Source of the DNA: Niabella yanshanensis
Lineage (GTDB): Bacteria > Bacteroidota > Bacteroidia > Chitinophagales > Chitinophagaceae
Assembly (NCBI RefSeq): GCF_034424215.1
Contig: NZ_CP139960.1
Span: forward strand, 4,154,001 to 4,218,000
Length of the DNA: 64,000 bases
Reading direction: 5' to 3'
Below are positions 46,815-54,691 of this stretch, piece after piece. The stretch's first letter is position 1; every line of letters begins with the position of its first letter. Below the pieces are notes generated by a model. It ran no database searches. It saw only the letters and a list, made by a program, of their open reading frames with translations, and was not told the DNA's origin. The position numbers and the translations under genes were made by a program.

Positions 46815-47426
46815 TTGCGGAATTTAAAGGAAAGCGGATTGCTCTATTTCGATGATTGTATAAATTTGATGGATATGTATTCCGATTGGACCCAACGCAA
46901 GATACAATTGTATTACGCGGCTAACTATTTGTTTGAACAGGGGAAATCTCATCCCCGCGTGGTAAATATCTTGTCGAAGTATGAACCAGATATAGGCTTA
47001 CTGACAGAGATGGCTGATCAGGCAATGGAAGATAAATGGCGTAAGGTATTCAATGAGACCCAGCGATTGTTTTCGGAAGGAAAGACATACGGAGAAGTAG
47101 TAGATGAAGTAAGGCACATGGAAGCCGATGAAGAAATTCTCCACTTTATTTGTAACAGTTGGTACAGGGTTAAAACCTTATACATAGACCACCTGATTGA
47201 TGCTCCAACTAATATAACTGAAGGAATAGAGGGTGTTGCGTTTTGTTCTATTGGAGTGTGCGCGGTATTCTATTTCGACGCCTTTTTATTATCGAAAATT
47301 GTGTGGGTAGGGGGGCTTTTAGCCTCATTGGGTACCTGGCTTTACGGTTTACAGCAAAAAAGATCGATCACGGGGCTCAAAAAGATCCTCGAAGAGGATT
47401 ACGCTCAACTGGCCAATTTAAGATAG
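46815..47426 (+). CDS. Unknown protein with C-terminal membrane hairpin
   Basis: The 203-residue frame starts at TTG 46815; a Met at residue 19 (46869) is an alternative start. Residues 20-130 look helical and charged (IQLYYAANYLFEQGKSH; FNETQRLFSEGKTYGEVVDEV), then two hydrophobic segments (about 142-160 and 163-180) and a basic tail. No family recognised. It begins 30 bp after the YiiX-like gene and may be co-transcribed with phoH. Confidence 0.65.
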   Translation: MRNLKESGLLYFDDCINLMDMYSDWTQRKIQLYYAANYLFEQGKSHPRVVNILSKYEPDIGLLTEMADQAMEDKWRKVFNETQRLFSEGKTYGEVVDEVRHMEADEEILHFICNSWYRVKTLYIDHLIDAPTNITEGIEGVAFCSIGVCAVFYFDAFLLSKIVWVGGLLASLGTWLYGLQQKRSITGLKKILEEDYAQLANLR

Positions 47427-47432
47427 CACTGA

Positions 47433-48277
47433 CTAAGCCATAACCGATACCATTTTCAAAACCTGCTCACCTAATGTTTTATCACCTGTTATTTCGACCT
47501 TAGCAGCCACCTGCTCCGGGGTCCAGCTTTTAGAGAATAATTTCCATGCCGTATCAGGATCAATAGTTACCTCCGAGTGAGGTGTTTGATTGTTGTTATG
47601 ATGATCCCTGTTCAAGACCCATCCAGCAGCCGTTTTGGTTATATTCCATTGACCACCAATATTGGTGGATATAATGACGGTTACGGTTGTGTTTTCTGTT
47701 GCTTCAATGTTTCTGAACGTATAAGGAAGGGCATACATGAATGTATCCAGGAATGGGTAATATAATTCCTTTGTCATAAGACCTTCTTTATTTACTGCAT
47801 CTCTTATTTGTTGCTGATGCAGGAATTTCTCGGTGTATTCCCTGGCAATATGAAACCAGTTGGGTGAGGCTTCCTGTCCGGCCCAGGCTACGGGGAATAT
47901 TGCGTTCTCAAAAGGATTAAGCTCCCCGAGATGCGCTGTATATTGTTGACCTGTAACCGCCAAAAGTTCAATTAATACCCGGGGGCTCAGCCTTTGGGTA
48001 GCCCGGGTCCAGGTCATATTCAATTGATTTAAAAAAGAAACAAGGTCCTGGTACGAATTGATATTACTGGCCGGTTCGCCAAAATAATGATCCCTTGAAA
48101 TGGAGAGACCCCTCAAATTGCCGTCCAGCAGGTGGGCTGCTACATCTTTTACTTTCCAGAGCCTGGCAACAGTGGGGTATTCCATTCGGCCTCGGTCAGC
48201 GATTCCAAAAGCCCGATGAGCATGCTGTCCAGGACCGGGAATAATTCAAGTGTCTTTATTTTAACTACCTCTTTCAT
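47433..48277 (-). pseudogene. DinB-like/maleylpyruvate isomerase N-terminal protein, one-base frameshift
   Basis: The 3' part (47433-48185) encodes 250 residues that begin inside the family motif (TVARLWKVKDVAAHLLDG), so it lacks the usual first helix. Reading the minus strand from the ATG at 48277 gives the missing N-terminus (MKEVVKIKTLELFPVLDS and on to LTEAEWNT), then the frame breaks at a run of four C (plus-strand GGGG 48174-48177). One extra base there would give EWNTPTVARLW, as expected for the family. The gene is thus whole apart from a single-base deletion: either a recent inactivation or a sequencing error in a homopolymer. The fold is a DinB-type helical bundle that acts on thiol-linked or small substrates. 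Confidence 0.8.
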
Positions 48278-48296
48278 TCACTTCCAGTCTGTTAAA

Positions 48297-48878
48297 TTAT
48301 TTAGATTGCCGGCTTTCTGCTATATAATTCAACTCGGTTACTCCGCATGTGAATTGTTGGGTAGACAATAGTTTGAGTTTTACAGGCTCTTGAATGTTGG
48401 CAAACAACGGAATGCCCTTACCCAGGACAACAGGATTGACAAACAGCCAATAGCCGTCTATCAGCTGCAGTTGCATTAATGAATGAGTTGCCGTGGGACT
48501 GCCAAAAACAAGTATGTCTTCTCCTTCCGGTTGTTTTATTTCATTGATCTTTTCGAAAAGATGGTCACTGATAATTGTGGTATTGCTCCATTTCGATTCG
48601 CTGAGTGTTTTCGATAAAACCACTTTATGAACTTTACTGTACCATTGTGAATGTTCGATATCGTGTTTGGATGCATTGGGCTGATCGGCGGCTGTAGGCC
48701 AGTAGCTTTCCATCATCTGAAAGGTAGTTCTTCCATATAGTGCCGTATTGCCCTTGCTGATCCGTTTACCCACGTGATCGAAGATATCCTGGTTGACCTG
48801 AATCCAATCCATTTCGCCATTAGGTCCTGCTACAAAGCCGTCGAGGGATATATGTACAAAAGAGATTAATTTTCGCAT
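48297..48878 (-). CDS. RibD C-terminal/dihydrofolate-reductase-like protein
   Basis: The 193-residue protein has the RibD_C/DHFR-like fold: start KLISFVHISLDGFVAGPNGEMDW (in two parts), YGRTTFQMMESYWPT, KVVLSKTL, and ILVFGSPTATHSLMQLQLIDGYWLFVNPVVLGKG (in parts). These enzymes bind NADPH; the substrate in this YyaP/YwjB-like group is unknown. It ends 19 bp upstream of the broken isomerase-like gene on the same strand, so they may share a transcript. Confidence 0.9.
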   Translation of the reverse strand: MRKLISFVHISLDGFVAGPNGEMDWIQVNQDIFDHVGKRISKGNTALYGRTTFQMMESYWPTAADQPNASKHDIEHSQWYSKVHKVVLSKTLSESKWSNTTIISDHLFEKINEIKQPEGEDILVFGSPTATHSLMQLQLIDGYWLFVNPVVLGKGIPLFANIQEPVKLKLLSTQQFTCGVTELNYIAESRQSK

Positions 48879-48911
48879 GATATTCTATTTTAGAATGGCT
48901 ATTTGTTATTC

Positions 48912-48919
48912 CAAATTTA
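48912..48919 (-). promoter_or_regulatory. -7 promoter element for RibD-like gene
   Basis: Minus-strand TAAATTTG fits TAnnTTTG, 33 bp upstream of the start codon. Confidence 0.5.
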
Positions 48920-49010
48920 CATACAAACCATATGCGTAATGCTATATCAGGAAGTTTATGATAGCGTTACCGGATATTACCGTCCATTTATTTTGGTGGG
49001 CTAAAACAAA

Positions 49011-49034
49011 ATGGCCGTCATTACTGGCGGCCAT
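49011..49034 (-). terminator. Terminator hairpin in copy A
   Basis: Ten-bp stem ATGGCCGTCA / TGGCGGCCAT (one G-T pair) with loop TTAC; on the minus strand a T-rich stretch follows. It now lies after the truncated queA fragment. Confidence 0.65.
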
Positions 49035-49057
49035 CGATATAGAACGAAATTGGTTGC

Positions 49058-49174
49058 TTACAGTATCAGTAAAGCGTCGCCATAGCTAAAGAACCGATAC
49101 TTGTCTTTAATAGCTTTTTTATAAGCTTCTACGGCCAGGTCATAACCTGTAAAAGCACTGGTCATGATGATGAG
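49058..49174 (-). pseudogene. queA 3'-end fragment
   Basis: Translates in one frame as [17 protein letters not shown] and on to a SYGDALLIL ending with stop, differing from the QueA C-terminus by few residues. It has no start and is only about one-ninth of the gene, so it is not functional. Confidence 0.9.
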
Positions 49175-49201
49175 AAAAGTAGGCTACTGCTTTGAAATAT
49201 G

Positions 49202-49807
49202 TCAAGATCTGAAGACCATTTTGGTTTCATTTTTTGGTATAATTTGTTCGTTGTGATTGCGATAATATTCGTTTGTCATTAGATTGACCTGGTAGGAGTA
49301 ACTTTTATTTTGTTTTGCAGCTCCGTAGAGTTTGCTAACTGTTACATGTGCGAAGGCCGTATGTACATAACGCTCAAGAGCCGCATTTTTAGTTCTTTTT
49401 CCGTCAATCCATAATCCATAGGTCTTATCATTTTTCCATTCATTTAATTGTGCATGGGTAGGTACAATTTTTTTTAAGGAGGGAGGTGGTATAATAAATG
49501 CAACCTTTTGCTTCGATTGTTGGGTGACGCTCATCTGTTTGAAAATTTGCTCAAGACGTCTCTGGTCAGCCTTTGAAATGTTTTCCTCAAATTTTATCCA
49601 CCAAAGCTCACCGGTTGTGCCATATTTTCCTACAATAGCAGCGTACTCTTTCATTAAATCCAGGGAAGCACCTTTTTTCGCAGAACCAACGGATATACCT
49701 ATCCATGGCGGTATATTTTGCCCGGAGGTGGTTGACTGGCTTATGGCGTGAAGTGTCGTTGTTAATACGCCAGCTGTTAGAAGCAGGGAGAAAATGGATG
49801 TTTTCAT
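49202..49807 (-). CDS. Secreted protein of unknown function, between the two queA ends
   Basis: The 201-residue product has a signal peptide (about 1-23, ending AISQ). The mature part opens with PPWIGISVGSAKKGASLDLMKEYAAIVGKYG and continues as mixed helix and strand with many Lys/Asn/Gln. No family is recognised. It is flanked on both sides by copies of the queA 3' end, so it arrived with, or was trapped by, that duplication; its codon use looks slightly poorer in G+C than its neighbours (by eye). A stop occurs 28 bp upstream of the queA fragment. Confidence 0.7.
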   Translation of the reverse strand: MKTSIFSLLLTAGVLTTTLHAISQSTTSGQNIPPWIGISVGSAKKGASLDLMKEYAAIVGKYGTTGELWWIKFEENISKADQRRLEQIFKQMSVTQQSKQKVAFIIPPPSLKKIVPTHAQLNEWKNDKTYGLWIDGKRTKNAALERYVHTAFAHVTVSKLYGAAKQNKSYSYQVNLMTNEYYRNHNEQIIPKNETKMVFRS

Positions 49808-49990
49808 TATCGCAGAAATTTTAGTAATAGCAGTTTGATTACTATCTGTGAATCATCGTTTATATAAAGACGCGATACTGCTGATTTTCCATAAAGCAAT
49901 ACTCCGAAATAAAATTACGCTGCTACCTGCACTTCAGTACAAGTGAGTGACACAAAAAAGGTGGGCTATGTTGCGTCAGTTGGTCATCTA

Positions 49991-50160
49991 ATAAAAATGG
50001 CCGTCATTACTGGCGGCCATCGATATAAAACGAAATTGGTTGCTTACAGTATCAGTAAAGCGTCGCCATAGCTAAAGAACCTGTACTTGTCTTTAATAGC
50101 TTTTTTATAAGCTTCTACGGCCAGGTCATAACCTGCAAAAGCACTGGTCATGATCATCAG
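49991..50160. repeat. queA 3' end plus terminator (copy B, part of intact queA)
   Basis: Reference copy for 49005-49174; contains the stop codon of intact queA (50044-50046) and its terminator. Confidence 0.92.
49997..50020 (-). terminator. queA terminator
   Basis: Ten-bp stem ATGGCCGTCA / TGGCGGCCAT with loop TTAC; on the minus strand TTTTTAT follows. Confidence 0.75.
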
Positions 50161-51093
50161 GCTGGTTTTAGGCAAATGGAAATTGGTAACCAGTGAATCG
50201 GCAATATTAAACTCATAAGGAGGGTGAATAAACATATTCGTCCATCCTTCTGAAGGCTTTAACATTTTTTGAGCGGTGAAAGAAGACTCCATTGCACGCA
50301 TGGTAGTGGTACCGATAGAGCAGATGCGATGACCGGTTTCTTTAGCCTTATTTACAATTTTGCAGGCCTGCTCTTCAATGCGGAAGTATTCAGCATCCAT
50401 TTTATGTTTGCTCAGGTCTTCTACCTCGATAGGACGGAATGTGCCTAAGCCTGTATGTAATGTAATTTCAGCGAAACGAACACCTTTGATCTCCAGGCGT
50501 TTGATCAGCTCACGGCTAAAGTGTAAGCCTGCTGTTGGCGCAGCTACCGCACCTTCGTGTTTAGCGTAAACGGTCTGGTAACGCTCTTTATCATCCTCGT
50601 CTGGCTTGCGTTTGATGTATTTGGGAAGTGGTGTTTCACCTAATACTTCCAGTTGTGCACGGAAGCTCTCTTCATCACCTTCCCATAAAAATTTAATAGT
50701 ACGGCCACGGCTGGTAGTATTGTCGATAACTTCTGCTACCAGTTCTTCATTGTCTCCAAAATATAATTTATTACCTACACGTATTTTTCTTGCGGGGTCC
50801 ACAATTACGTCCCAAAGACGGTTAGGCCTGTTCAGTTCACGTAATAAAAATACTTCGATCTTGGCACCGGTTTTTTCCTTGCGTCCGTACATACGGGCAG
50901 GAAATACTTTCGTATTATTTACCACAAAGGCGTCCTTATCGTCAAAATAGTCCAGGATGTCGCGGAAATGCTTGTTTTCGATTTCTCCTGTATGGCGATG
51001 AACCACCATCATACGGGCATCCTCTCTTTTCTTTGCTGGGTGTTGGGCGATAAGGTTAAGCGGAAGGTCGAATTGAAATTGTGAAAGCTTCAT
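50044..51093 (-). CDS. queA: S-adenosylmethionine:tRNA ribosyltransferase-isomerase
   Basis: The 349-residue enzyme transfers the ribosyl part of SAM to preQ1-modified tRNA, forming epoxyqueuosine at position 34. It begins [19 protein letters not shown] and includes [21 protein letters not shown] (in parts), [38 protein letters not shown] and YGDALLIL at the end, all QueA hallmarks. Length is normal. No other queuosine gene lies nearby. The last part is duplicated downstream (49005-49174). Confidence 0.97.
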   Translation of the reverse strand: MKLSQFQFDLPLNLIAQHPAKKREDARMMVVHRHTGEIENKHFRDILDYFDDKDAFVVNNTKVFPARMYGRKEKTGAKIEVFLLRELNRPNRLWDVIVDPARKIRVGNKLYFGDNEELVAEVIDNTTSRGRTIKFLWEGDEESFRAQLEVLGETPLPKYIKRKPDEDDKERYQTVYAKHEGAVAAPTAGLHFSRELIKRLEIKGVRFAEITLHTGLGTFRPIEVEDLSKHKMDAEYFRIEEQACKIVNKAKETGHRICSIGTTTMRAMESSFTAQKMLKPSEGWTNMFIHPPYEFNIADSLVTNFHLPKTSLMIMTSAFAGYDLAVEAYKKAIKDKYRFFSYGDALLIL

Positions 51094-51157
51094 GTAGAGA
51101 ATTCTTTTTAAGGTTTGAAAACCAATAAAACGGCGGATTGAAGCGGAGACAGGTAGT

Positions 51158-51186
51158 AAAAAACACCTGAGTATCAGGTATTTTTG
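51158..51186 (-). terminator. Hairpin with T-tract between ABC gene and queA
   Basis: Arms with CACCTGA / TCAGGTA plus flanking A and T runs (one mismatch), loop GTA. On the minus strand TTTTTT follows. It sits 120 bp below the ABC gene stop and 65 bp above queA, and downstream of a -7 element, so it could end a short RNA or attenuate queA. Confidence 0.65.
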
Positions 51187-51228
51187 TGCTGCCGAGCCCC
51201 GGTCTTACGGCACCGGTTTTCGATTTTG
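51159..51228 (-). ncRNA. Candidate ~70-nt structured RNA or queA leader attenuator
   Basis: From the presumed start ~7 nt after the -7 element, the minus-strand RNA would contain a GC-rich fold (TGCCG paired with CGGCA around TAAGACCGGGGCT) and then the terminator at 51158-51186. The arrangement, promoter then structure then terminator, fits either a free-standing small RNA or a leader that controls queA. No known Rfam family was recognised. Confidence 0.35.
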
Positions 51229-51234
51229 TGGGTG

Positions 51235-51242
51235 CAAAGGTA
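51235..51242 (-). promoter_or_regulatory. -7 promoter element for queA/leader RNA
   Basis: Minus-strand TACCTTTG fits TAnnTTTG, followed by CA. About 140 bp upstream of queA; the hairpin at 51158-51186 lies between. Confidence 0.55.
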
Positions 51243-51303
51243 ATAAATTTTGAGTATACCCGGTAATTTATTTTGCTACATTATCCAAATGTTGTATATA
51301 GCC

Positions 51304-53004
51304 TTAACTTACTTTCGGTATGGCATTAATTAGTCGCTGAGTATAGGCTGTTTGGGGATTTCCGTAAATATCATCAGCAGCGCCCATTTCTTCTATTTTT
51401 CCTTTATTCATAACAATAATCCGGTCGCTGATATAACGCACTACGCTCAGGTCATGGCTTATAAACACGATGGTAAAACCAAATTCTTTCTTCAGGTCGT
51501 TAAGCAGGTTTAATACCTGGGCCTGTACGCTTACGTCTAATGCCGATACAGATTCATCGCAAATGATAAAAGACGGCTGTAAAGCTAATGCACGGGCTAT
51601 AACGATCCGCTGACGTTGCCCGCCGCTAAACTCGTGCGGATACCGGCTGTAGTGCTCCGGCAGAAGTCCTACTTTTTGAAGTAATTCTACAACCTTTTTT
51701 TTCCGGTCTGTAGCAGATTTAATAAGACCATGTACTGATAGTGGTTCTTCTATAGCTGCTCCTATTTTTTTACGGGGATTTAAAGAGGAGTAAGGGTCCT
51801 GAAAAATAATCTGCAATTGCTGCCTGAGCGTTCTTAGCCGCGAAGTGGCGTACGAAGCCAGATCCTCGTTTTTGTAGAGGACGGTGCCTTTGGTTGCGGG
51901 AATCAATTGTAATAGTGTCCGGCCCAAAGTCGTTTTGCCGCAGCCGCTTTCGCCTACAATGCCCAGTGTTTCGTTTTCATACACATCAAAGCTAACGTCA
52001 TCCACTGCTTTCGTATAGCTGACGGGTTGTCCCAGCCAGTTCTTTTTTTGTATGTAGTGAACTGATACATTGCGTACGGTTATCAATTTGTTTGCAGGAA
52101 GGATCTGCTTATTCCCGTGAGAAAGGGGAATATCAGGATGCTGCTTTTTATCCGGGTCTAAAAAATCAGCTACCACCGGTAACCGGTTTCCCCGTTGATG
52201 ATTAACGGGCCGGCATGCGATCAGCGCTTTTGTATAAGGTTGTTGAGGATTGGAAAAAATGTCTTTTACCAAACCTTCTTCAATGATGCTGCCCCGGTAC
52301 ATTACTATGGCCCTATCAGCAATCTGGGCTACTACACCCAGGTCATGCGTGATGAATATAACACCCATGCCCGTTTCGCGCTGGAGTTCCTTAATAAGCT
52401 CCAGCACATTTTTTTGTACGGTTACATCCAGCGCCGTAGTAGGTTCGTCGCATATCAGCAAAGAGGGCCTGCAACACATGGCCAATGCAATCATCACTCT
52501 TTGTTTTTGTCCCCCGCTGAGTTGGTGCGGGTAACGCTTATAGATACTTTCAGGATCGGGAAGCTTTACTTTTTCGAACCATTCAAGTGTCTCCAGTTTT
52601 GCCTGCTCCTTACTGATTTTTTTGTGGTGGAGTAGAGCTTCGGCCACCTGTTGACCACAGGTGAAAACAGGGTTGAGCGATGTCATCGGCTCCTGGAAGA
52701 TCATCGATATTTGATTCCCTCTGATCTGACGGAGCTCTTTGTCAGTAATACGCAATAAATCAGATGGATGCCGCCCCTTTTTACAAAAAAGGATCTGCCC
52801 GTTATTAACTACGGCAGGTGGTGAGGGGAGCAGCCTGAGAATGGATAAGGAAGTTACAGATTTGCCCGATCCGCTTTCTCCTACCAACGCAACAATTTCG
52901 CCTGGGTTTACGTCGAAGGAGACATGCTGAAGTGCTTTATTAACGTTTTCTTCATTAATAAAGCTAATGGAAAGGTTTTTTATAGAGAGCAGCGGCGCGG
53001 CCAT
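51304..53004 (-). CDS. Dipeptide/oligopeptide-type ABC transporter with two ATPase domains
   Basis: The 566-residue protein fuses two ABC ATPases (DppD-DppF/YejF type). Domain 1 (about 5-260) has Walker A VGESGSGKS and signature LSGGQKQR; domain 2 (about 305-560) has GESGCGKT and FSGGQRQR. Each has a Walker B (LLICDEPTTALDV; FIICDESVSALDV). Such proteins energise peptide or nickel uptake permeases, but no permease or binding protein is adjacent, so the partner is elsewhere. The gene directly above ends one base before its start codon. Confidence 0.93.
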   Translation of the reverse strand: MAAPLLSIKNLSISFINEENVNKALQHVSFDVNPGEIVALVGESGSGKSVTSLSILRLLPSPPAVVNNGQILFCKKGRHPSDLLRITDKELRQIRGNQISMIFQEPMTSLNPVFTCGQQVAEALLHHKKISKEQAKLETLEWFEKVKLPDPESIYKRYPHQLSGGQKQRVMIALAMCCRPSLLICDEPTTALDVTVQKNVLELIKELQRETGMGVIFITHDLGVVAQIADRAIVMYRGSIIEEGLVKDIFSNPQQPYTKALIACRPVNHQRGNRLPVVADFLDPDKKQHPDIPLSHGNKQILPANKLITVRNVSVHYIQKKNWLGQPVSYTKAVDDVSFDVYENETLGIVGESGCGKTTLGRTLLQLIPATKGTVLYKNEDLASYATSRLRTLRQQLQIIFQDPYSSLNPRKKIGAAIEEPLSVHGLIKSATDRKKKVVELLQKVGLLPEHYSRYPHEFSGGQRQRIVIARALALQPSFIICDESVSALDVSVQAQVLNLLNDLKKEFGFTIVFISHDLSVVRYISDRIIVMNKGKIEEMGAADDIYGNPQTAYTQRLINAIPKVS

Positions 53005-53394
53005 TTACTTTTTTACCACCTCCAATACTTTTATGTTTAATTTTTTAGCAGGGGTGGGGTAGTATGCCATGCATACCATACAGCGGTTGGGACGATCGTT
53101 ATCCAGTTCAAAATAAAATTCATCGCCAACCTTAAGTCCTTCAGGCAGATCGCAGGGGTTTTTGACGCCAAATGCATTGGTATAAGTGCTGTCCGTTTGC
53201 GGGTTGGTCCAGCTGGCTTGCACCAGTGAGGTATCCTTGTTCCCTTCAATGAGGCTGAAAGTATAGTTAGAACAGATTCCCGAAACCTCAAAGCGGGCTT
53301 TCATTTTTCCGTTATTGTGGCTTACCGGCGTAGTTTTGTTACTACAGGAAGTAACAATTGCCAACAAGATGGTTGCAAATAAATAGAATTTCAT
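53005..53394 (-). CDS. Small lipoprotein with conserved Cys residues, paralogue 1
   Basis: The 129-residue lipoprotein has lipobox VTSC (Cys near 17). The mature domain carries GICSNYTFSL, NPCDLPEGLKVGDEFYFEL and NRCMVCMAYYPTPAKKLNIKVLE. The same ladder (C..Y, W....Y..AF, N.CD...G...GE.F.F, N.C..C, TP.K.LNI.V) recurs in the next gene, so the two are duplicates of one small beta-rich fold. The stop codon is adjacent to the start of the ABC double-ATPase. Function unknown. Confidence 0.75.
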   Translation of the reverse strand: MKFYLFATILLAIVTSCSNKTTPVSHNNGKMKARFEVSGICSNYTFSLIEGNKDTSLVQASWTNPQTDSTYTNAFGVKNPCDLPEGLKVGDEFYFELDNDRPNRCMVCMAYYPTPAKKLNIKVLEVVKK

Positions 53395-53434
53395 ATAGAA
53401 TTTTTAATCAATTGCTGCATAAACCGTGCAGGTT

Positions 53435-53821
53435 TTATGGTTCCACTTCAATGTTTAAGCTTTTGGATGGAGTTCCTGTTATGGCAATATTACAAATGAT
53501 ACAATCATTCTTCACCGGTTTCTTTACAATCCTGAATCGGAAAGACTCGCCTTCGCGAATACCAGAAGTGAAATCGCAGTTATTGCGTACCATAAAAGCT
53601 TTTTGATAAGTATTACCATCGTGTTTCCAACTGTTATCTACTAAATCCGGATCGATATCTCCATTAGTAATCACACAGGCATAGTACCTTGCACAACTAT
53701 TGATACTCTTTATCTCGGCGGTATATATATCGTCCCCGATATAATCCCTGTCCTTATCGCATCTGAATGCACAAAGGGTAACGAGTAACAGCAGTGACGC
53801 CACAAAAGCTTTGTAATACAT
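53435..53821 (-). CDS. Small secreted Cys-rich protein, paralogue 2
   Basis: From the ATG at 53821 (128 residues; the frame extends 51 bp upstream without signal character). A signal peptide ends near LCAFRC, a poor lipobox, so anchoring is uncertain. The body shares with paralogue 1: NSCARYYACVI, SWKHDGNTYQKAFMVRNNCDF, GIREGESFRFRI, NDCIICNIAITGTPSKSLNIEV. Conserved Cys spacing suggests disulfides or a metal site. It lies 40 bp above paralogue 1, same strand, likely one transcript with the ABC gene. Confidence 0.72.
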   Translation of the reverse strand: MYYKAFVASLLLLVTLCAFRCDKDRDYIGDDIYTAEIKSINSCARYYACVITNGDIDPDLVDNSWKHDGNTYQKAFMVRNNCDFTSGIREGESFRFRIVKKPVKNDCIICNIAITGTPSKSLNIEVEP

Positions 53822-53879
53822 AGAAAGTGATTTTGCTTTATTACAACGCATAAATCCGGCTGCCTGCAACAATAATCGC

Positions 53880-54650
53880 TTAAAATCTTAAATGCCTGAT
53901 GGTTTGCCTGTTTTCAATCAATTGCCGTAGCGATTGTATACCTATTTTTAAGTGATTTTCTACATAATCGGCGGTCACCTTTTTGTCGCTCTCTTCTGTT
54001 TTAACCCCTTCAGGGATCATAGGTGAATCACTTACCAGGAGCAGTGCCCCCGTCGGTATCTTGTTATAGAAGCCCACGCTGAAAATAGTGGCCGTTTCCA
54101 TGTCGATGGCATAGGCTCTTACTTTTTGCAGGTATTCTTTAAAAGGCTCATCATGTTCCCAAACACGGCGGTTGGTAGTATAAACCGTGCCGGTCCAGTA
54201 ATCGGTATTCGCCTCCCTGATGGTGGTACTTACTGCTTTTTGAAGGGCGAATGCCGGCAATGCAGGTACTTCCGGTGGAAAATAATCGCTCGAAGTACCC
54301 TCGCCGCGTATGGCAGCAATAGGCAAAATCAAATCTCCTACCTTATTACGTTTTTTCAAGCCACCGCATTTTCCCAGAAAGAGCACCGCTTCCGGCTCAA
54401 TAGCAGATAGGAGGTCCATTACCGTAGCCGCTGTAGGGCTACCCATTCCAAAATTAATAATGGTAATATTTTCTGCGGTAGCACATTGCATGGGCTTCCC
54501 TTCACCTACAATGGGTACATCATTCCAATCGGCAAACATTTTTACATAGTTGCTGAAATTGGTTAATAACACATACTTTCCAAAATTTTTAAGGCTTTCT
54601 CCTGTGTAGCGTGGCAGCCAGTTTTCTACAATTTCCTGTTTTGTCTTCAT
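53880..54650 (-). CDS. amn: AMP nucleosidase
   Basis: The 256-residue enzyme is of the short type common in Bacteroidota. It belongs to the nucleoside-phosphorylase fold: INFGMGSPTAATVMDLL, VLFLGKCGGLKKRNKVGDLILPIAAIRGEGTS (in parts), YAIDMETATIFSVGF and LLLVSDSPM. It splits AMP to adenine and ribose-5-phosphate and so controls the adenylate pool. Divergent from the HsdR_N gene. Confidence 0.92.
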   Translation of the reverse strand: MKTKQEIVENWLPRYTGESLKNFGKYVLLTNFSNYVKMFADWNDVPIVGEGKPMQCATAENITIINFGMGSPTAATVMDLLSAIEPEAVLFLGKCGGLKKRNKVGDLILPIAAIRGEGTSSDYFPPEVPALPAFALQKAVSTTIREANTDYWTGTVYTTNRRVWEHDEPFKEYLQKVRAYAIDMETATIFSVGFYNKIPTGALLLVSDSPMIPEGVKTEESDKKVTADYVENHLKIGIQSLRQLIENRQTIRHLRF

Positions 54651-54678
54651 ATATATTGCTTTAGCTAAATTAAACTTT

Positions 54679-54686
54679 TATTTTTG
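54679..54686 (+). promoter_or_regulatory. -7 promoter element 5 bp before HsdR_N-type gene
   Basis: TATTTTTG fits TAnnTTTG. It ends only 5 bp before the ATG at 54692, so if used, the message would be leaderless or nearly so. Confidence 0.4.
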
Positions 54687-54691
54687 GACTG

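Larger units (their letters stand above)
49005..49174. repeat. Duplicated queA 3' end plus terminator (copy A)
   Basis: About 165 bp nearly identical to 49991-50160 in the same orientation (offset 986 bp), with roughly four scattered mismatches and small end differences. It holds the terminator hairpin and the last ~38 codons of queA. Identity stops abruptly at about 49168-49174. Confidence 0.92.

Noticed and set aside
51094-51242. preQ1 riboswitch before queA
   Set aside because: The short C-rich/A-rich preQ1 core is not visible; only a generic structure and terminator remain.
52195-52635. 146-codon plus-strand frame in the double ATPase
   Set aside because: Antisense to ATPase motifs.
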